From assembly GCA_000433775.1 (NCBI GenBank), contig HF998463.1, positions 1,415 through 16,871 on the forward strand: a DNA stretch of 15,457 nt, read 5' to 3'. Each line of letters begins with the position of its first letter. The stretch's first letter is position 1. This stretch comes from Corallococcus sp. CAG:1435 (lineage in GTDB: Bacteria > Bacillota > Clostridia > Christensenellales > CAG-314). The translations under genes were made by a program, and so were the position numbers. Under the pieces are notes generated by a model that had not been told where the DNA came from, made no database searches, and saw nothing but the letters and a program-made list of their open reading frames with translations. Positions 1 through 7,854 of this stretch are shown here, piece after piece.

Positions 1-380
1 GTTGCCGTTGCAATAACCGTTTCGGCAATACCCAAAATTGCGCAGTTGGTGGTAACCAAAGGAAGGTAGATTCCCAAAGCGGAGTACAGCGTGGGGGTGA
101 ATTTTTTCAAAATCATTTCCAGCATCTGCACCAGCGACGCAATAACAAGGATGAATACCAAAATTTCAAGGTACTGCAATCCGAGAGGCAACAGTATGAA
201 TGTGTAGATAGGATAGGTAACAACACAGGTAATAACCATTACTGCCGTTACCGCAAGTCCCATACCGAGGGCGGAACTTGTCTTTTTGGAAACGCCCAAA
301 AACGGGCAGATTCCCAAAAACTTTACAAGAATGAAGTTGTCGGCAAACAGCGCCGCTACGATAATACCAAGTACGTCCAT
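1..380 (-). CDS. rnfA: Rnf complex subunit RnfA (5' part, cut by the left edge)
   Basis: Integral membrane subunit of the ion-pumping ferredoxin:NAD+ oxidoreductase, related to NqrE. I translated 126 codons from an ATG at 380; the usual length is about 190 residues, so the C-terminal third lies beyond the window. Seen: an N-terminus MDVLGIIVAALFADNFILVK, the motif LGICPFLG with Cys25, several hydrophobic segments, and LVTTNCAILG with Cys113. From family knowledge, these two cysteines and the matching pair in RnfE are the ligands of an intramembrane iron-sulfur centre. The start is supported by an AGGAGG-type site inside the end of rnfE, and the rnfE stop lies 1 nt away, suggesting translational coupling. 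rnfB should follow outside the window. Identity is very secure. Confidence 0.95.
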   Translation of the reverse strand, partial: MDVLGIIVAALFADNFILVKFLGICPFLGVSKKTSSALGMGLAVTAVMVITCVVTYPIYTFILLPLGLQYLEILVFILVIASLVQMLEMILKKFTPTLYSALGIYLPLVTTNCAILGIAETVIATA

Positions 381-381
381 A

Positions 382-1047
382 TTATTCAGCCTCCTTTACA
401 ACTTCCGTTGTTGCAGCGTGCTTAGCCGCAATGTGTCTTGCCTTGCGTTCCACTGCGTTGTAGCAAAGGGTAAACACGGCAATGAACAAACCGTATGTGA
501 GGAATGCGCCTGCGCTTTGAGAGAAGAAACTGATGGAGAACTTGGAAGCGTCCCACAGTTGCAGTCCGAACAGGCTTGCCTTTCCCAACACTTCACGCAC
601 CATACCCATGAGGGTGATGGCAAGTGTGAAGCCGATTCCCATAAACAAACCGTCAAGAGCCGATTCGCCAACGGGGTTGTGGGATGCGAAACTTTCCGCA
701 CGTCCCAAAATGATGCAGTTTACCACAATCAACGGCAGGAACACGCCCAGACTGTCGTACAAATCGGGCAGGAATGCTTCCATAGCCATGCGGACAATGG
801 TAACAAAAGTTGCAATAATTACGATGAAGCAGGGAATACGTACTCTGTCGGGAATGATGTTGCGCAACAGTGAAATTATCACGTTGCTGCACACAAGCAC
901 GAAGGTAACTGCCACACCCATGCCCAGACATTGCGCTGCCGCTACCGTCATTGCCAATGTGGGGCAGGTTCCCAACACAAGTTTGAAGGTGGGATTTTGT
1001 CTTACAACGCCGTCAAGGGCAATTTCTTTGAATCTGTTCAATTTCAT
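382..1047 (-). CDS. rnfE: Rnf complex subunit RnfE
   Basis: Membrane subunit of the Rnf complex, related to NqrD; it pairs with RnfA to carry electrons across the membrane. The protein is 221 residues from ATG 1047 (MKLNRFKEIAL), the usual family length. I prefer this start to an in-frame ATG at 1086 because AGGAGG sits 8 nt upstream and the longer form would overlap the end of rnfG. Seen: QNPTFKLVLGTCPTLAMT with Cys28, six or so hydrophobic segments, and NCIILGRAESFASHNP with Cys111, the two candidate iron-sulfur ligands. The tail from about residue 200 is charged and Ala-rich. rnfG ends 13 nt upstream and rnfA begins 1 nt downstream, so it is an internal operon gene. Confidence 0.95.
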   Translation of the reverse strand: MKLNRFKEIALDGVVRQNPTFKLVLGTCPTLAMTVAAAQCLGMGVAVTFVLVCSNVIISLLRNIIPDRVRIPCFIVIIATFVTIVRMAMEAFLPDLYDSLGVFLPLIVVNCIILGRAESFASHNPVGESALDGLFMGIGFTLAITLMGMVREVLGKASLFGLQLWDASKFSISFFSQSAGAFLTYGLFIAVFTLCYNAVERKARHIAAKHAATTEVVKEAE

Positions 1048-1060
1048 TTGTCCAACCTCC

Positions 1061-2359
1061 TTATTCCGCTGCGACAGTGGCGTCAAACTGCGCCAAAGCC
1101 GCTTTCACCGCTACGGTGATAAGGTTTGCCGATTGAGTTGCGCCAGCCACGTGGTCGGATGTGTAGATGCCGTCCACCGTTGCGGACGTTGCCCCCACAA
1201 GGCTTGTAGCCAACTTGTCGGTGTCTGCCTGAGAAGGTGCTCCGGGTACGTAACCGTCGGTTGCAATTTCTATTGCGGAAACTTTTCCCGCACCGCCGTC
1301 GTTTGTTACCGTTACTTTCAGTACATAGGTGGAAGGAACGGTTCCGATGCCAAGTCCTGCCACTGTGTACACGGTGCTGTCGGCGCCTGCTTCCACGGAT
1401 GTGGTAAGAGCAAATGCAGTGTAACTACCGAGAGTTGTTGTGTACAAAGGTTTGGACTGAACTGCCAGCAAAGCGGCGTCGCCGTCGGCAACGTTTTCGC
1501 TCGTAACAATGCCGCTGTCGGTTACGACAATAATCTTGATGCCGTCGCCTTCGCCGTACACAAATGCCTGAACGTCGCCCTTGTCGCCCGTTCCCGTGAA
1601 CAGGTAACTCAAAGTGTCGGTGTCGGTGGAAAGAAGAGTTGCCACCGTACCGCTGCCTGCGTTAGCGGAAAGCACGTTTCCACGTCCCGTAAGCGTGTAG
1701 GATGCGTAGTCGGCACCCAGCAAATCCATCACCGCTTGAAGTGCTTCGCCTTCGGGGTTGGAACCGAGTCCCAAAGCGTTCATGCAGTAGTAACCTGCCA
1801 TGTTGATGGCGTTGCAGATTGCCATTTCGGAATAGGTTGCACCGCTACCGAATCCGTTTCCGACGCTGACCGATTGAACTTCGGAAATGGAATCGCCGAT
1901 GAACCATGTTTTCTGATGATTGCTTGTGATGTTGCCTATGAAGGACTGTCCTTCGTTGGCTACAATCGTCCAGCCTGCAATCGTGGGATTTTCGCCGCCT
2001 GTAACGGCAACGTAGATTGTAATGGTACCGCTACTGAAACCGCCGATACCTTTTGTTTGCAAAATGTAGGCTCCGTCGGTGGATTTAAACACGCTCAGAA
2101 CTTCGCCGTAGGTGGCGTTGGAGGAGTATTTGCTGTCCAGAGCCACTTCTTCCGCCAAAGAGAACTCGGGATAAATCTTTCTCATGGCACGGTTGAACTT
2201 TTCCTCTTCCGTAACGTACAGAAGGTCGTTGCACAAAGCCAGCAACAAACAGCACACAAGGCAGATTACCACCAAAACGGCAACAGCCTTGACAGCCTGC
2301 AAAGCCGTTCCCTTTTCGTTGTTGTTGACATTCTTTACGATATTTGTTTTTTCAGCCAT
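1061..2359 (-). CDS. rnfG: Rnf complex subunit RnfG, enlarged, with two FMN_bind-like regions
   Basis: RnfG is the membrane-anchored subunit carrying covalently bound FMN on the outer face of the membrane. This one is 432 residues, about twice the roughly 180-220 typical of the family. Seen: a basic N-terminus, one transmembrane segment (about 22-45), a first FMN_bind-like region (about 80-195) ending in SGATYS (172-177), then an Ala/Thr/Gly-rich second half (about 240-430) that ends in AGATQSANLITVAVKAAL, with its own AGATQS at 405-410. The flavinylation motif is usually S/D-G-A-S/T-x-T, and the last residue takes the FMN; in both copies here it is Ser (177 and 410). Which copy is modified cannot be told. 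Its position between rnfD and rnfE makes the identity firm; the second half is inferred to be a duplication. ATG is 1 nt after the rnfD stop. Confidence 0.9.
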   Translation of the reverse strand: MAEKTNIVKNVNNNEKGTALQAVKAVAVLVVICLVCCLLLALCNDLLYVTEEEKFNRAMRKIYPEFSLAEEVALDSKYSSNATYGEVLSVFKSTDGAYILQTKGIGGFSSGTITIYVAVTGGENPTIAGWTIVANEGQSFIGNITSNHQKTWFIGDSISEVQSVSVGNGFGSGATYSEMAICNAINMAGYYCMNALGLGSNPEGEALQAVMDLLGADYASYTLTGRGNVLSANAGSGTVATLLSTDTDTLSYLFTGTGDKGDVQAFVYGEGDGIKIIVVTDSGIVTSENVADGDAALLAVQSKPLYTTTLGSYTAFALTTSVEAGADSTVYTVAGLGIGTVPSTYVLKVTVTNDGGAGKVSAIEIATDGYVPGAPSQADTDKLATSLVGATSATVDGIYTSDHVAGATQSANLITVAVKAALAQFDATVAAE

Positions 2360-2360
2360 T

Positions 2361-3449
2361 TTACTTCGCCTCCTTTTTTACTCTTTGAGGTCTTACATAG
2401 CCAAAGGGCTTGCGAAGAATAAACTTGTCGATGAGGGGAACAAGCAGGTTCATGAGCAAAATTGCAAAGGACACCGCTTCGCCCTTTACGGCACGGCGCA
2501 ACACAGCCGTAACAATTCCCAACAAAACGAAGTAGATGTAGTTGCCCAGTTTGGTGTTGGGGGTAGTTACAAAATCGGTAGCCATGAACACCGCACCGAG
2601 GATAAGCCCGCCGGAAAGAATGCTGGGAAGGAAGGAACCCCACGCCTGCGTGAAGTATTCGCCAACCATAACGCTGTTCACCGAACCGTTTGCTTCGGCA
2701 AAGGCTGCGCACTTGTCGTACCAGACAAGAAGCACTGCCACAACGCCCGTCGTGAGGATGTACACCAAAGGCCAACGGAAGTTGAGGATTCCTCTTACCA
2801 CAAGGTAGATACCGCCGATGATGAGGGCAAGTTTGCACGTTTCACCGATACAGCCGGGAACGCCCGTTCCGAGGAAGAGGTCGAGGTTTGTTAGGGTGTT
2901 GCCTCCCGTTTGTGCGCCGAACAACGCCTGCAAGGGGGTTGCGCCCTGAATGTAACCGCCTGTGATGGGGGAAAGCACTTTGGAAGCGTTTCCGCTTTCG
3001 TTTACAAAGTACATTGTTCCGCCAAACGCCGCCCCGAAGGAAATGAATGCGAAAATTCTGCCCGTGATTGCAGGGTTAACGATGTTTTTGCCCGTTCCGC
3101 CAAACAGCATCTTGACAACTACGATGGCAAAGATGCTGGCAAGCATGGGAACGTACCATTTGGAATTGGCGTACATGTTCATGCCCACAAGCATACCCGT
3201 TACCAACGAAGAAAAGTCAAACTGATCCAAAATTTCCTTGAAGGACTTTTTGCAACAAAGCAGATACACAAATTCCGCAAGCACTGCGGAAATAGATGCA
3301 ATGGCAAGTTGAAGCAATGCGCCCCATCCCAAAAGGATGCAACCTGCAATGCATGCGGGAACAAGCGCTATGCACACTTCCGCCATTACCTGTCTGGTTG
3401 TGCGCTTGGATCTGATTTGCGGAGAACTGGAATAAATGTAGGTACTCAT
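2361..3449 (-). CDS. rnfD: Rnf complex subunit RnfD
   Basis: Polytopic membrane subunit, related to NqrB, thought to form part of the ion-translocating core; it carries a covalent FMN. The product is 362 residues with many hydrophobic helices. Seen: SSPQIRSKRTTRQVM at the N-terminus (about 8-22), the hallmark FGGTGKNIVNPA (116-127), and GATPLQAL (169-176), in which Thr171 is the expected FMN attachment residue. The segment VFMATDFVTTPNTKLGNYIY in the C-terminal half is also typical of NqrB/RnfD proteins. Start ATG lies 1 nt after the rnfC stop, and the stop lies 1 nt before rnfG; both junctions have the form TAA-N-ATG with the ribosome binding site inside the upstream gene, which suggests translational coupling. 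Confidence 0.96.
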   Translation of the reverse strand: MSTYIYSSSPQIRSKRTTRQVMAEVCIALVPACIAGCILLGWGALLQLAIASISAVLAEFVYLLCCKKSFKEILDQFDFSSLVTGMLVGMNMYANSKWYVPMLASIFAIVVVKMLFGGTGKNIVNPAITGRIFAFISFGAAFGGTMYFVNESGNASKVLSPITGGYIQGATPLQALFGAQTGGNTLTNLDLFLGTGVPGCIGETCKLALIIGGIYLVVRGILNFRWPLVYILTTGVVAVLLVWYDKCAAFAEANGSVNSVMVGEYFTQAWGSFLPSILSGGLILGAVFMATDFVTTPNTKLGNYIYFVLLGIVTAVLRRAVKGEAVSFAILLMNLLVPLIDKFILRKPFGYVRPQRVKKEAK

Positions 3450-3450
3450 A

Positions 3451-4767
3451 TTACTTCTTCCTCTCCTTCATTTTCATTTTTGTAAGTCTTACGCTTTGAA
3501 CGATGGGACGTTTTGCAGGACAAACATAAGCGCATGTTCCGCATTCGAAACAGTTCATGGCGCCGTACTTCACGGCGTTGTCCACGTCGCCTACCGTGGC
3601 GTAAAAATCGATGTACATGGGCATGAGGTGCATGGGGCAAACGGTTGCGCAACGACCGCAGTTGATGCAGTTGGTGGGCAAAACGGTGCTTGCTTCCTTG
3701 TCCGTCAAAGCCAGAAATCCGCTGTCCGTCTTGGTTGTGCAAACGTCAAGTCCCGCAAGGGAAAATCCCATCATGGGGCCGCCGGACACAAGTTTGACGG
3801 TGTCGTCCTTCAATCCGCCGCAAAATTCCACAATGGAAGTCAGCGGCGTACCGATACGCACTTCGATGTTTCTGGGTTGGCTGATGCCTCTGCCGGAAAC
3901 TGTCATGACACGTTTGTAGAGGGGAACGCCGTTCACAACTGCGTCGTACACTGCGTACGCCGTGGAAACGTTGTTTACAATGCATCCCACCGCTGCGGGA
4001 AGTCCTCCTACGGGAACTTCACGGTTGACGCAGGCTTTAATGAGCGTCTTTTCCGCACCTTGGGGGTACTTTTTCTTGAGCAACACCACCACAATGTCCC
4101 CTTCACGTTTGGGGTCCTTTTCGCCGACAACGCCGTCCAACGCCACAAGCGCCGCATAGGCTTCCATCTTGTTGGCTTCGATGCCGATGTACACATTGGG
4201 TACGTTGCAGGCAGTTGCCAACAAACGCACGCCCTGAACAAACTGTTCGGTACGTTCAATCATCACACGGTTGTCGCAGTTGAGGTAGGGCTCGCATTCC
4301 GCAGCGTTGATAATCAACGAATCGACGGGATCTTTGGGCTGAATTTTCACAGCCGTGGGGAATCCTGCTCCGCCCATACCGACAATGCCCGCTTCGGCAA
4401 TTCTGTCGATAATTTCCTGTCTTGTGGGGTTGTGCAACGCAGGCATCAACTGCACGTCCTGTTTACCGTTTGACTTGATGTGCAGGTAGTCCACCGTTGC
4501 TCCCTGTGCATTCTTGCGCTTTTCTACGCCCACAACCTCTCCGCAGATGGGAGAATGAATGTTGGCAGACACAAACGACGACGCTTTTGCCACAAGTTGA
4601 CCTTCCTTAACTTCCTCCCCCGCTTTCACTACAAGTTCGGCAGGCTTGCCGATGTGTTGTGAAAGGGAAACGTAGTAGTCGGCTACTATGGGCATTTGCT
4701 CTATCGCTATGTTTTCCGAAAGCGACTTGTTGTCGGGGATATGTACTCCGCCCCTGAATGTTTTCAT
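3451..4767 (-). CDS. rnfC: Rnf complex subunit RnfC
   Basis: Peripheral cytoplasmic subunit holding FMN, the NAD(H) site and two [4Fe-4S] clusters; it passes electrons to NAD+. 438 residues, the compact clostridial form without the long repeat-rich tail of many proteobacterial RnfC proteins. Seen: N-terminal MKTFRGGVHIPDNK; a biotinyl/lipoyl-like region with VKAGEEVKEGQLVA (about 47-60); the nucleotide/FMN loop GMGGAGFPTAVK (130-141); NAAECEPYLNCD (154-165); and two ferredoxin motifs with cysteines 367, 370, 373, 377 and 406, 409, 412, 416. It is the first gene of the operon: AAGGAGG at 4781-4787 lies 13 nt before ATG, behind a good promoter. Confidence 0.97.
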   Translation of the reverse strand: MKTFRGGVHIPDNKSLSENIAIEQMPIVADYYVSLSQHIGKPAELVVKAGEEVKEGQLVAKASSFVSANIHSPICGEVVGVEKRKNAQGATVDYLHIKSNGKQDVQLMPALHNPTRQEIIDRIAEAGIVGMGGAGFPTAVKIQPKDPVDSLIINAAECEPYLNCDNRVMIERTEQFVQGVRLLATACNVPNVYIGIEANKMEAYAALVALDGVVGEKDPKREGDIVVVLLKKKYPQGAEKTLIKACVNREVPVGGLPAAVGCIVNNVSTAYAVYDAVVNGVPLYKRVMTVSGRGISQPRNIEVRIGTPLTSIVEFCGGLKDDTVKLVSGGPMMGFSLAGLDVCTTKTDSGFLALTDKEASTVLPTNCINCGRCATVCPMHLMPMYIDFYATVGDVDNAVKYGAMNCFECGTCAYVCPAKRPIVQSVRLTKMKMKERKK

Positions 4768-4827
4768 AAAAGCAAATACGCCTCCTTATTTTTATAGAGA
4801 TGGTCAAACTCCACCTTCCAATTAGTT

Positions 4828-4856
4828 ATTTTAGCATAGCGAAAAAAAATTGTAAA
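4828..4856 (-). promoter_or_regulatory. Sigma-A-type promoter of the rnf operon
   Basis: On the minus strand: -35 TTTACA (4851-4856), a 17-nt spacer that is T-rich and ends in TATGC, and -10 TAAAAT (4828-4833). The TG one base before the -10 box makes it an extended -10 promoter. Predicted start of transcription is near 4821, giving a 5' leader of about 54 nt. The AT-rich DNA just upstream (4862-4920) could act as an UP element (inference). Confidence 0.75.
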
Positions 4857-5299
4857 CCGATGAGTACTATTATTTAAGTATAAATTAAGGTAAATTATAT
4901 TATACAAATTAAAATGTGCTGAAATAAAAAGGCAAAAGCATTGAAAAACGCCAAATGCCGAAAAAAAATGCTGTCGGAAAAACTCTCTCGGCACAAATCA
5001 GCACAACAAAACTCATTTACAAAAAAAAACAGCACGTCAATGCCAAATCGCAACAAATACCGTCAAAGTTTGCAAAAATCTGCTAATAGAGGAAAGCGGA
5101 CGTTCCGCACGTTTACCCTTCCGCAAACCGTGTGTAGACGGAAGTTGAAAATCTGTTGCCCAAAAGCAAACTCTTTTGCGGGAAGCAATCAAACTCTTAC
5201 ACAAACAGCATTGAAAAGCCTTTCACGACATAAGGAAAAGACTTGTTCTGTTACCCAATAGAAAACTTTTTCACACAAATCACAGCATTTCGGGGCAAC
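4857..5299. other. Intergenic stretch without a recognisable gene
   Basis: About 440 bases between the rnf promoter and the gapdh terminator. It is A-rich on the plus strand. I see short inverted repeats (GCGGA/TCCGC near 5096-5108 and CTTCCG/CGGAAG near 5118-5144) and two TATAAT-like boxes on the minus strand at 4894-4904 with no fitting -35. The only sizeable open frame (plus strand 4941-5261, TTG start) has a low-complexity Lys/Ser/Asn/Thr composition and resembles no protein I know. I see no known RNA gene. Confidence 0.6.
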
Positions 5300-5333
5300 A
5301 AAAAAACCGACGGGGTTACCGTCGGTTTTTTGT
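5299..5333 (-). terminator. Intrinsic terminator of gapdh (symmetric, could act both ways)
   Basis: Perfect inverted repeat: A6-CCGACGG at 5301-5313 pairs with CCGTCGG-T6 at 5319-5331 around the 5-nt loop GGTTA. There is a T run on both strands, so it can terminate transcripts from either side. It begins 12 nt after the gapdh stop codon. Confidence 0.88.
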
Positions 5334-5343
5334 TTTTGTGAGG

Positions 5344-6411
5344 TTACTTCAATTCGGCAAAGTACTTGATTGTCTTTACCATTTGAGTTGTGTAACTGTT
5401 TTCGTTGTCGTACCAAGCAACAACCTGAACCTGATAGGTGTCGTCGTCGATTTTTGCCACCATTGTTTGTGTGGAATCGAACAGGCTGCCGTAACTCATT
5501 CCGATGATATCGCTGGAAACGATCATGTCTTCGTTGTAGCCGTAGGAATCGGATGCAACGCTCTTCATGTAAGCGTTGATGCTTTCCGGCGTGATGTCGT
5601 GTCCCTTAACAACGGCAACAAGAATTGTTGTGCTGCCCGTGCAGGTGGGAACACGTTGCGCCGAACCGATGAGTTTCTTGTCAAGTTCGGGAATTACAAG
5701 TCCGATAGCCTTTGCTGCGCCCGTTGTGTTGGGAACGATGTTTTGTGCTGCCGCACGTGCACGGCGAAGGTCGCCCTTGCGGTGAGGTCCGTCCAAAACC
5801 ATCTGGTCGCCGGTGTAGGCGTGAACGGTTGTCATGATACCGCTCTTGATGGGAGCGTAATCGTTCAAAGCCTTTGCCATGGGAGCAAGACAGTTTGTTG
5901 TGCAGCTTGCTGCGGAAATGATTGTATCTTCAGCCTTCAAAATGTGTTCGTTTACACCGTAAACAACGGTAGGAAGGTCTTTTCCTGCGGGAGCGGAAAT
6001 TACAACTTTCTTTGCGCCTGCGTCGATGTGAGCCTGACTCTTTTCCTTGGAGCAGTAGAAACCGGTGCATTCCAACACCACGTCTACGTCAAGTGCTTTC
6101 CAGGGAAGGTTTACAGCCTTGGGTTCGGCATAGATGGTAATTTCTTTTCCGTCAACCGTGATAGAACCGGGTGTAACAACGGTTTTTCCGTCTTCTGCAA
6201 GAACGGGATCCTTGTGTGTAACGGTGTGTCCCATAGCAACGTAGTTGCCTTGAGCCGTGTCGTACTTCAACAGATGAGCAAGCATTTTGGGGCTTGTCAA
6301 GTCGTTGATGGCGACAATTTCGTAACCTTCGGCACCAAACATCTGGCGGAAAGCCAAACGACCGATACGTCCAAAACCGTTGATTGCAACTCTTACATTT
6401 TTCTTAGCCAT
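5344..6411 (-). CDS. gap: Type I glyceraldehyde-3-phosphate dehydrogenase, NAD-dependent
   Basis: Glycolytic enzyme converting glyceraldehyde 3-phosphate, phosphate and NAD+ to 1,3-bisphosphoglycerate and NADH in the cytosol. 355 residues from ATG 6411 ([18 protein letters not shown]); an in-frame upstream ATG at 6450 is less likely because GGAGGT sits 9 nt before 6411. Seen: Rossmann motif NGFGRIGR (11-18), AIND with Asp37 where NAD-specific enzymes have an acidic residue, active site ASCTTNC (168-174) with nucleophile Cys170, His197 in [18 protein letters not shown] (228-235) and [13 protein letters not shown] (333-345). Slightly longer than the usual 330-340. It is monocistronic, with its own promoter and terminator, and diverges from the aldolase gene. 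The usual RVPTPTGS reads RVPTCTGS here, with Cys257 replacing Pro. Confidence 0.97.
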   Translation of the reverse strand: MAKKNVRVAINGFGRIGRLAFRQMFGAEGYEIVAINDLTSPKMLAHLLKYDTAQGNYVAMGHTVTHKDPVLAEDGKTVVTPGSITVDGKEITIYAEPKAVNLPWKALDVDVVLECTGFYCSKEKSQAHIDAGAKKVVISAPAGKDLPTVVYGVNEHILKAEDTIISAASCTTNCLAPMAKALNDYAPIKSGIMTTVHAYTGDQMVLDGPHRKGDLRRARAAAQNIVPNTTGAAKAIGLVIPELDKKLIGSAQRVPTCTGSTTILVAVVKGHDITPESINAYMKSVASDSYGYNEDMIVSSDIIGMSYGSLFDSTQTMVAKIDDDTYQVQVVAWYDNENSYTTQMVKTIKYFAELK

Positions 6412-6458
6412 TTTTGAGTTACCTCCAAAAAAATTTCTGTTTGGTTTCACAATTCCTG

Positions 6459-6487
6459 TTTACTTAAAACAAGCATTGTGGTACAAT
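6459..6487 (+). promoter_or_regulatory. Candidate promoter of the aldolase gene
   Basis: On the plus strand: TTTACT (6459-6464), 17-nt spacer, TACAAT (6482-6487), with TGG before the -10 box (extended -10). Predicted start is near 6494, leaving a leader of about 106 nt before fba. It overlaps the oppositely directed gapdh promoter. The -35 is only moderate; a weaker alternative closer to the gene (TTTCCA at 6543 with CATAGA at 6567) cannot be excluded. Confidence 0.42.
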
Positions 6488-6496
6488 ACCTTTGTT

Positions 6497-6525
6497 ATTA
6501 TAGCATAGTAAAAAATGTTTGACAA
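6497..6525 (-). promoter_or_regulatory. Sigma-A-type promoter of gapdh
   Basis: On the minus strand: -35 TTGTCA (6520-6525), 17-nt spacer, -10 TATAAT (6497-6502), preceded by TGC to give an extended -10. Predicted start is near 6490, with a leader of about 79 nt. The spacer and -10 (CTATGCTATAATAAC) closely match the rnf promoter. Confidence 0.8.
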
Positions 6526-6599
6526 CAAAACTTTTGGGAATTTTCCATAAATTTACACTTTGTCGACATAGAAAAAATTTATCTCGGAGGAAAAATATT

Positions 6600-7535
6600 A
6601 TGCCACTTGTAACATCCAAAGAAATGTTTGAAAAGGCCTACAAAGGAGGCTACGCAATTGGCGCATTCAACGTCAACAACATGGAAATGATTCAGGCAAT
6701 TGTGGAAGCGGCAAACGAATGCCGTTCGCCTGTAATTTTGCAGGTTTCCGCAGGCGCAAGAAAGTACGCAAACCCCGTGTACCTCAAACATCTTGTGCAG
6801 GCAGCAGTGGAAACAACGGACATTCCCGTTGTAATGCACCTCGACCACGGCGCAGATTTTGAAATCTGCAAGGCGTCCATCGACGGCGGTTTCACGTCGG
6901 TAATGATTGACGCTTCCTCTAAACCTTGGGAAGAAAACATCGCCCTCACCAAACAGGTTGTCGAGTACGCACATGCACACGGCGTTGTTGTGGAAGCGGA
7001 ACTTGGAAAACTTGCAGGCGTAGAAGACGACGTAAAGGTGGAAGCACACGACGCACTGTTCACCAGCCCCGACGAAGTGGAAGAATTCACCGCACGCACG
7101 GGTATCGACAGCCTTGCCATCGCCATCGGCACCAGCCACGGCGCTTACAAGTTCAAACCCGGACAAGAGCCCAAACTGCGTTTGGACATTTTGGAAGAAG
7201 TGGGCAGACGTTTGCCCGGTTTCCCCATCGTTCTGCACGGAGCAAGCAGTGTTCCGCAGGATAAGGTGGCAATCATCAACCAGTACGGCGGAAGCATGCC
7301 CAACGCCATCGGTATTCCCGAAAGCGAATTGAAAAAGGCCGCAAAAATGGCAGTTTGCAAAATCAACATCGACAGCGACCTGCGTGTAGCATTCACGGCG
7401 GCAATAAGAAAGCACTTTGTGGAACACCCCGACCACTTCGACCCCAGACAGTACCTCGGCGACGCCAGAACAATGATGAAAGAAATGGTAAAGCACAAGA
7501 TTGTGGACGTACTGGGAAGCGCAAACAAAGCGTAA
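6600..7535 (+). CDS. fba: Class II fructose-1,6-bisphosphate aldolase
   Basis: Zinc-dependent aldolase that splits fructose 1,6-bisphosphate into dihydroxyacetone phosphate and glyceraldehyde 3-phosphate, the substrate of the neighbouring GAPDH. 311 residues from ATG 6600, which has GGAGG at 6586-6590; the frame is open back to a TTG at 6519, but that region looks non-coding. Seen: YAIGAFNVNNMEM (18-30), HLDHG (80-84) with catalytic Asp82 and zinc ligand His83, Glu134 in EAELGKLAG, GTSHGAYKF with His180, and VLHGASSVP with His213, both expected zinc ligands; then NIDSDLRVAF (256-265). Length and motifs fit the shorter class II group common in Firmicutes. It is the only plus-strand gene in the window and is followed by its own terminator. 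Tagatose-bisphosphate aldolases are similar, but the glycolytic neighbour favours fba. Confidence 0.94.
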   Translation: MPLVTSKEMFEKAYKGGYAIGAFNVNNMEMIQAIVEAANECRSPVILQVSAGARKYANPVYLKHLVQAAVETTDIPVVMHLDHGADFEICKASIDGGFTSVMIDASSKPWEENIALTKQVVEYAHAHGVVVEAELGKLAGVEDDVKVEAHDALFTSPDEVEEFTARTGIDSLAIAIGTSHGAYKFKPGQEPKLRLDILEEVGRRLPGFPIVLHGASSVPQDKVAIINQYGGSMPNAIGIPESELKKAAKMAVCKINIDSDLRVAFTAAIRKHFVEHPDHFDPRQYLGDARTMMKEMVKHKIVDVLGSANKA

Positions 7536-7592
7536 TGCACCGCTTTTGCACCAAAAAATTGCACACGGTACAAAATTTTTGATACAAAAAAC

Positions 7593-7628
7593 AAAAAATC
7601 TCACTTCGCAAGCAAGTGAGATTTTTTT
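7593..7628 (+). terminator. Intrinsic terminator of fba
   Basis: 14-bp inverted repeat: A6-TCTCACTT (7593-7606) pairs with AAGTGAGA-T6 (7614-7627) around a 7-nt loop, followed by a T run on the plus strand. It lies 57 nt after the fba stop. The A run on the other arm means it could also stop minus-strand transcripts coming from pepF. Confidence 0.88.
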
Positions 7629-7772
7629 GTCGTTTTTTACCCTTTGCAACTGCAAAAAGGCAAACACTTTTTTAATTTACCTCAACAGGCGTTAAAAACA
7701 ATTCTTTCCGTTGTTGCAACACAAAAGTTCACCGTTGTTTGCGAAAGCGTGCCACCCGTGTGATTTGCAACA

Positions 7773-7802
7773 ACAAAGCGTTGCCACCTGACAACGCTTT
7801 GT
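7773..7802. repeat. Perfect 11-bp inverted repeat downstream of pepF
   Basis: ACAAAGCGTTG (7773-7783) and CAACGCTTTGT (7792-7802) form a perfect 11-bp stem with an 8-nt loop, 52 nt after the pepF stop. There is no T run on either side, so it is not a textbook intrinsic terminator; it may stabilise the 3' end of the mRNA. A near copy of its left part (AAAGCGTGCCACC) lies at 7744-7756. Confidence 0.6.
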
Positions 7803-7854
7803 GAATGTTTGTGCGACAAATTGAAGTGAGGGCTTCCACGTTTTTCAACGCACG

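Noticed and set aside
533..2422. 629-codon open frame on the plus strand
   Set aside because: It lies antisense to rnfE and rnfG, whose proteins are clearly recognisable. The translation is rich in Cys, His and Val with no domain pattern, as expected for a codon-bias shadow.
4941..5261. Possible small basic protein (106 residues) on the plus strand
   Set aside because: TTG start, only a weak AAAAGG upstream, Lys/Ser/Asn/Thr-rich low-complexity product as expected from A-rich non-coding DNA, and no promoter I trust. Conservation in relatives would be needed to revive it.
5338..6417. 359-codon open frame on the plus strand
   Set aside because: Exact antisense of gapdh, crossing its terminator-proximal end; Cys-rich shadow with no family resemblance.
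6519..6599. 27-residue N-terminal extension of the aldolase
   Set aside because: Begins with TTG in the promoter region; the ATG at 6600 has GGAGG at proper spacing and gives the normal family N-terminus.
6579..7667. 362-codon open frame on the minus strand
   Set aside because: Antisense of fba and runs through the fba terminator; Cys-, Phe- and His-rich shadow.
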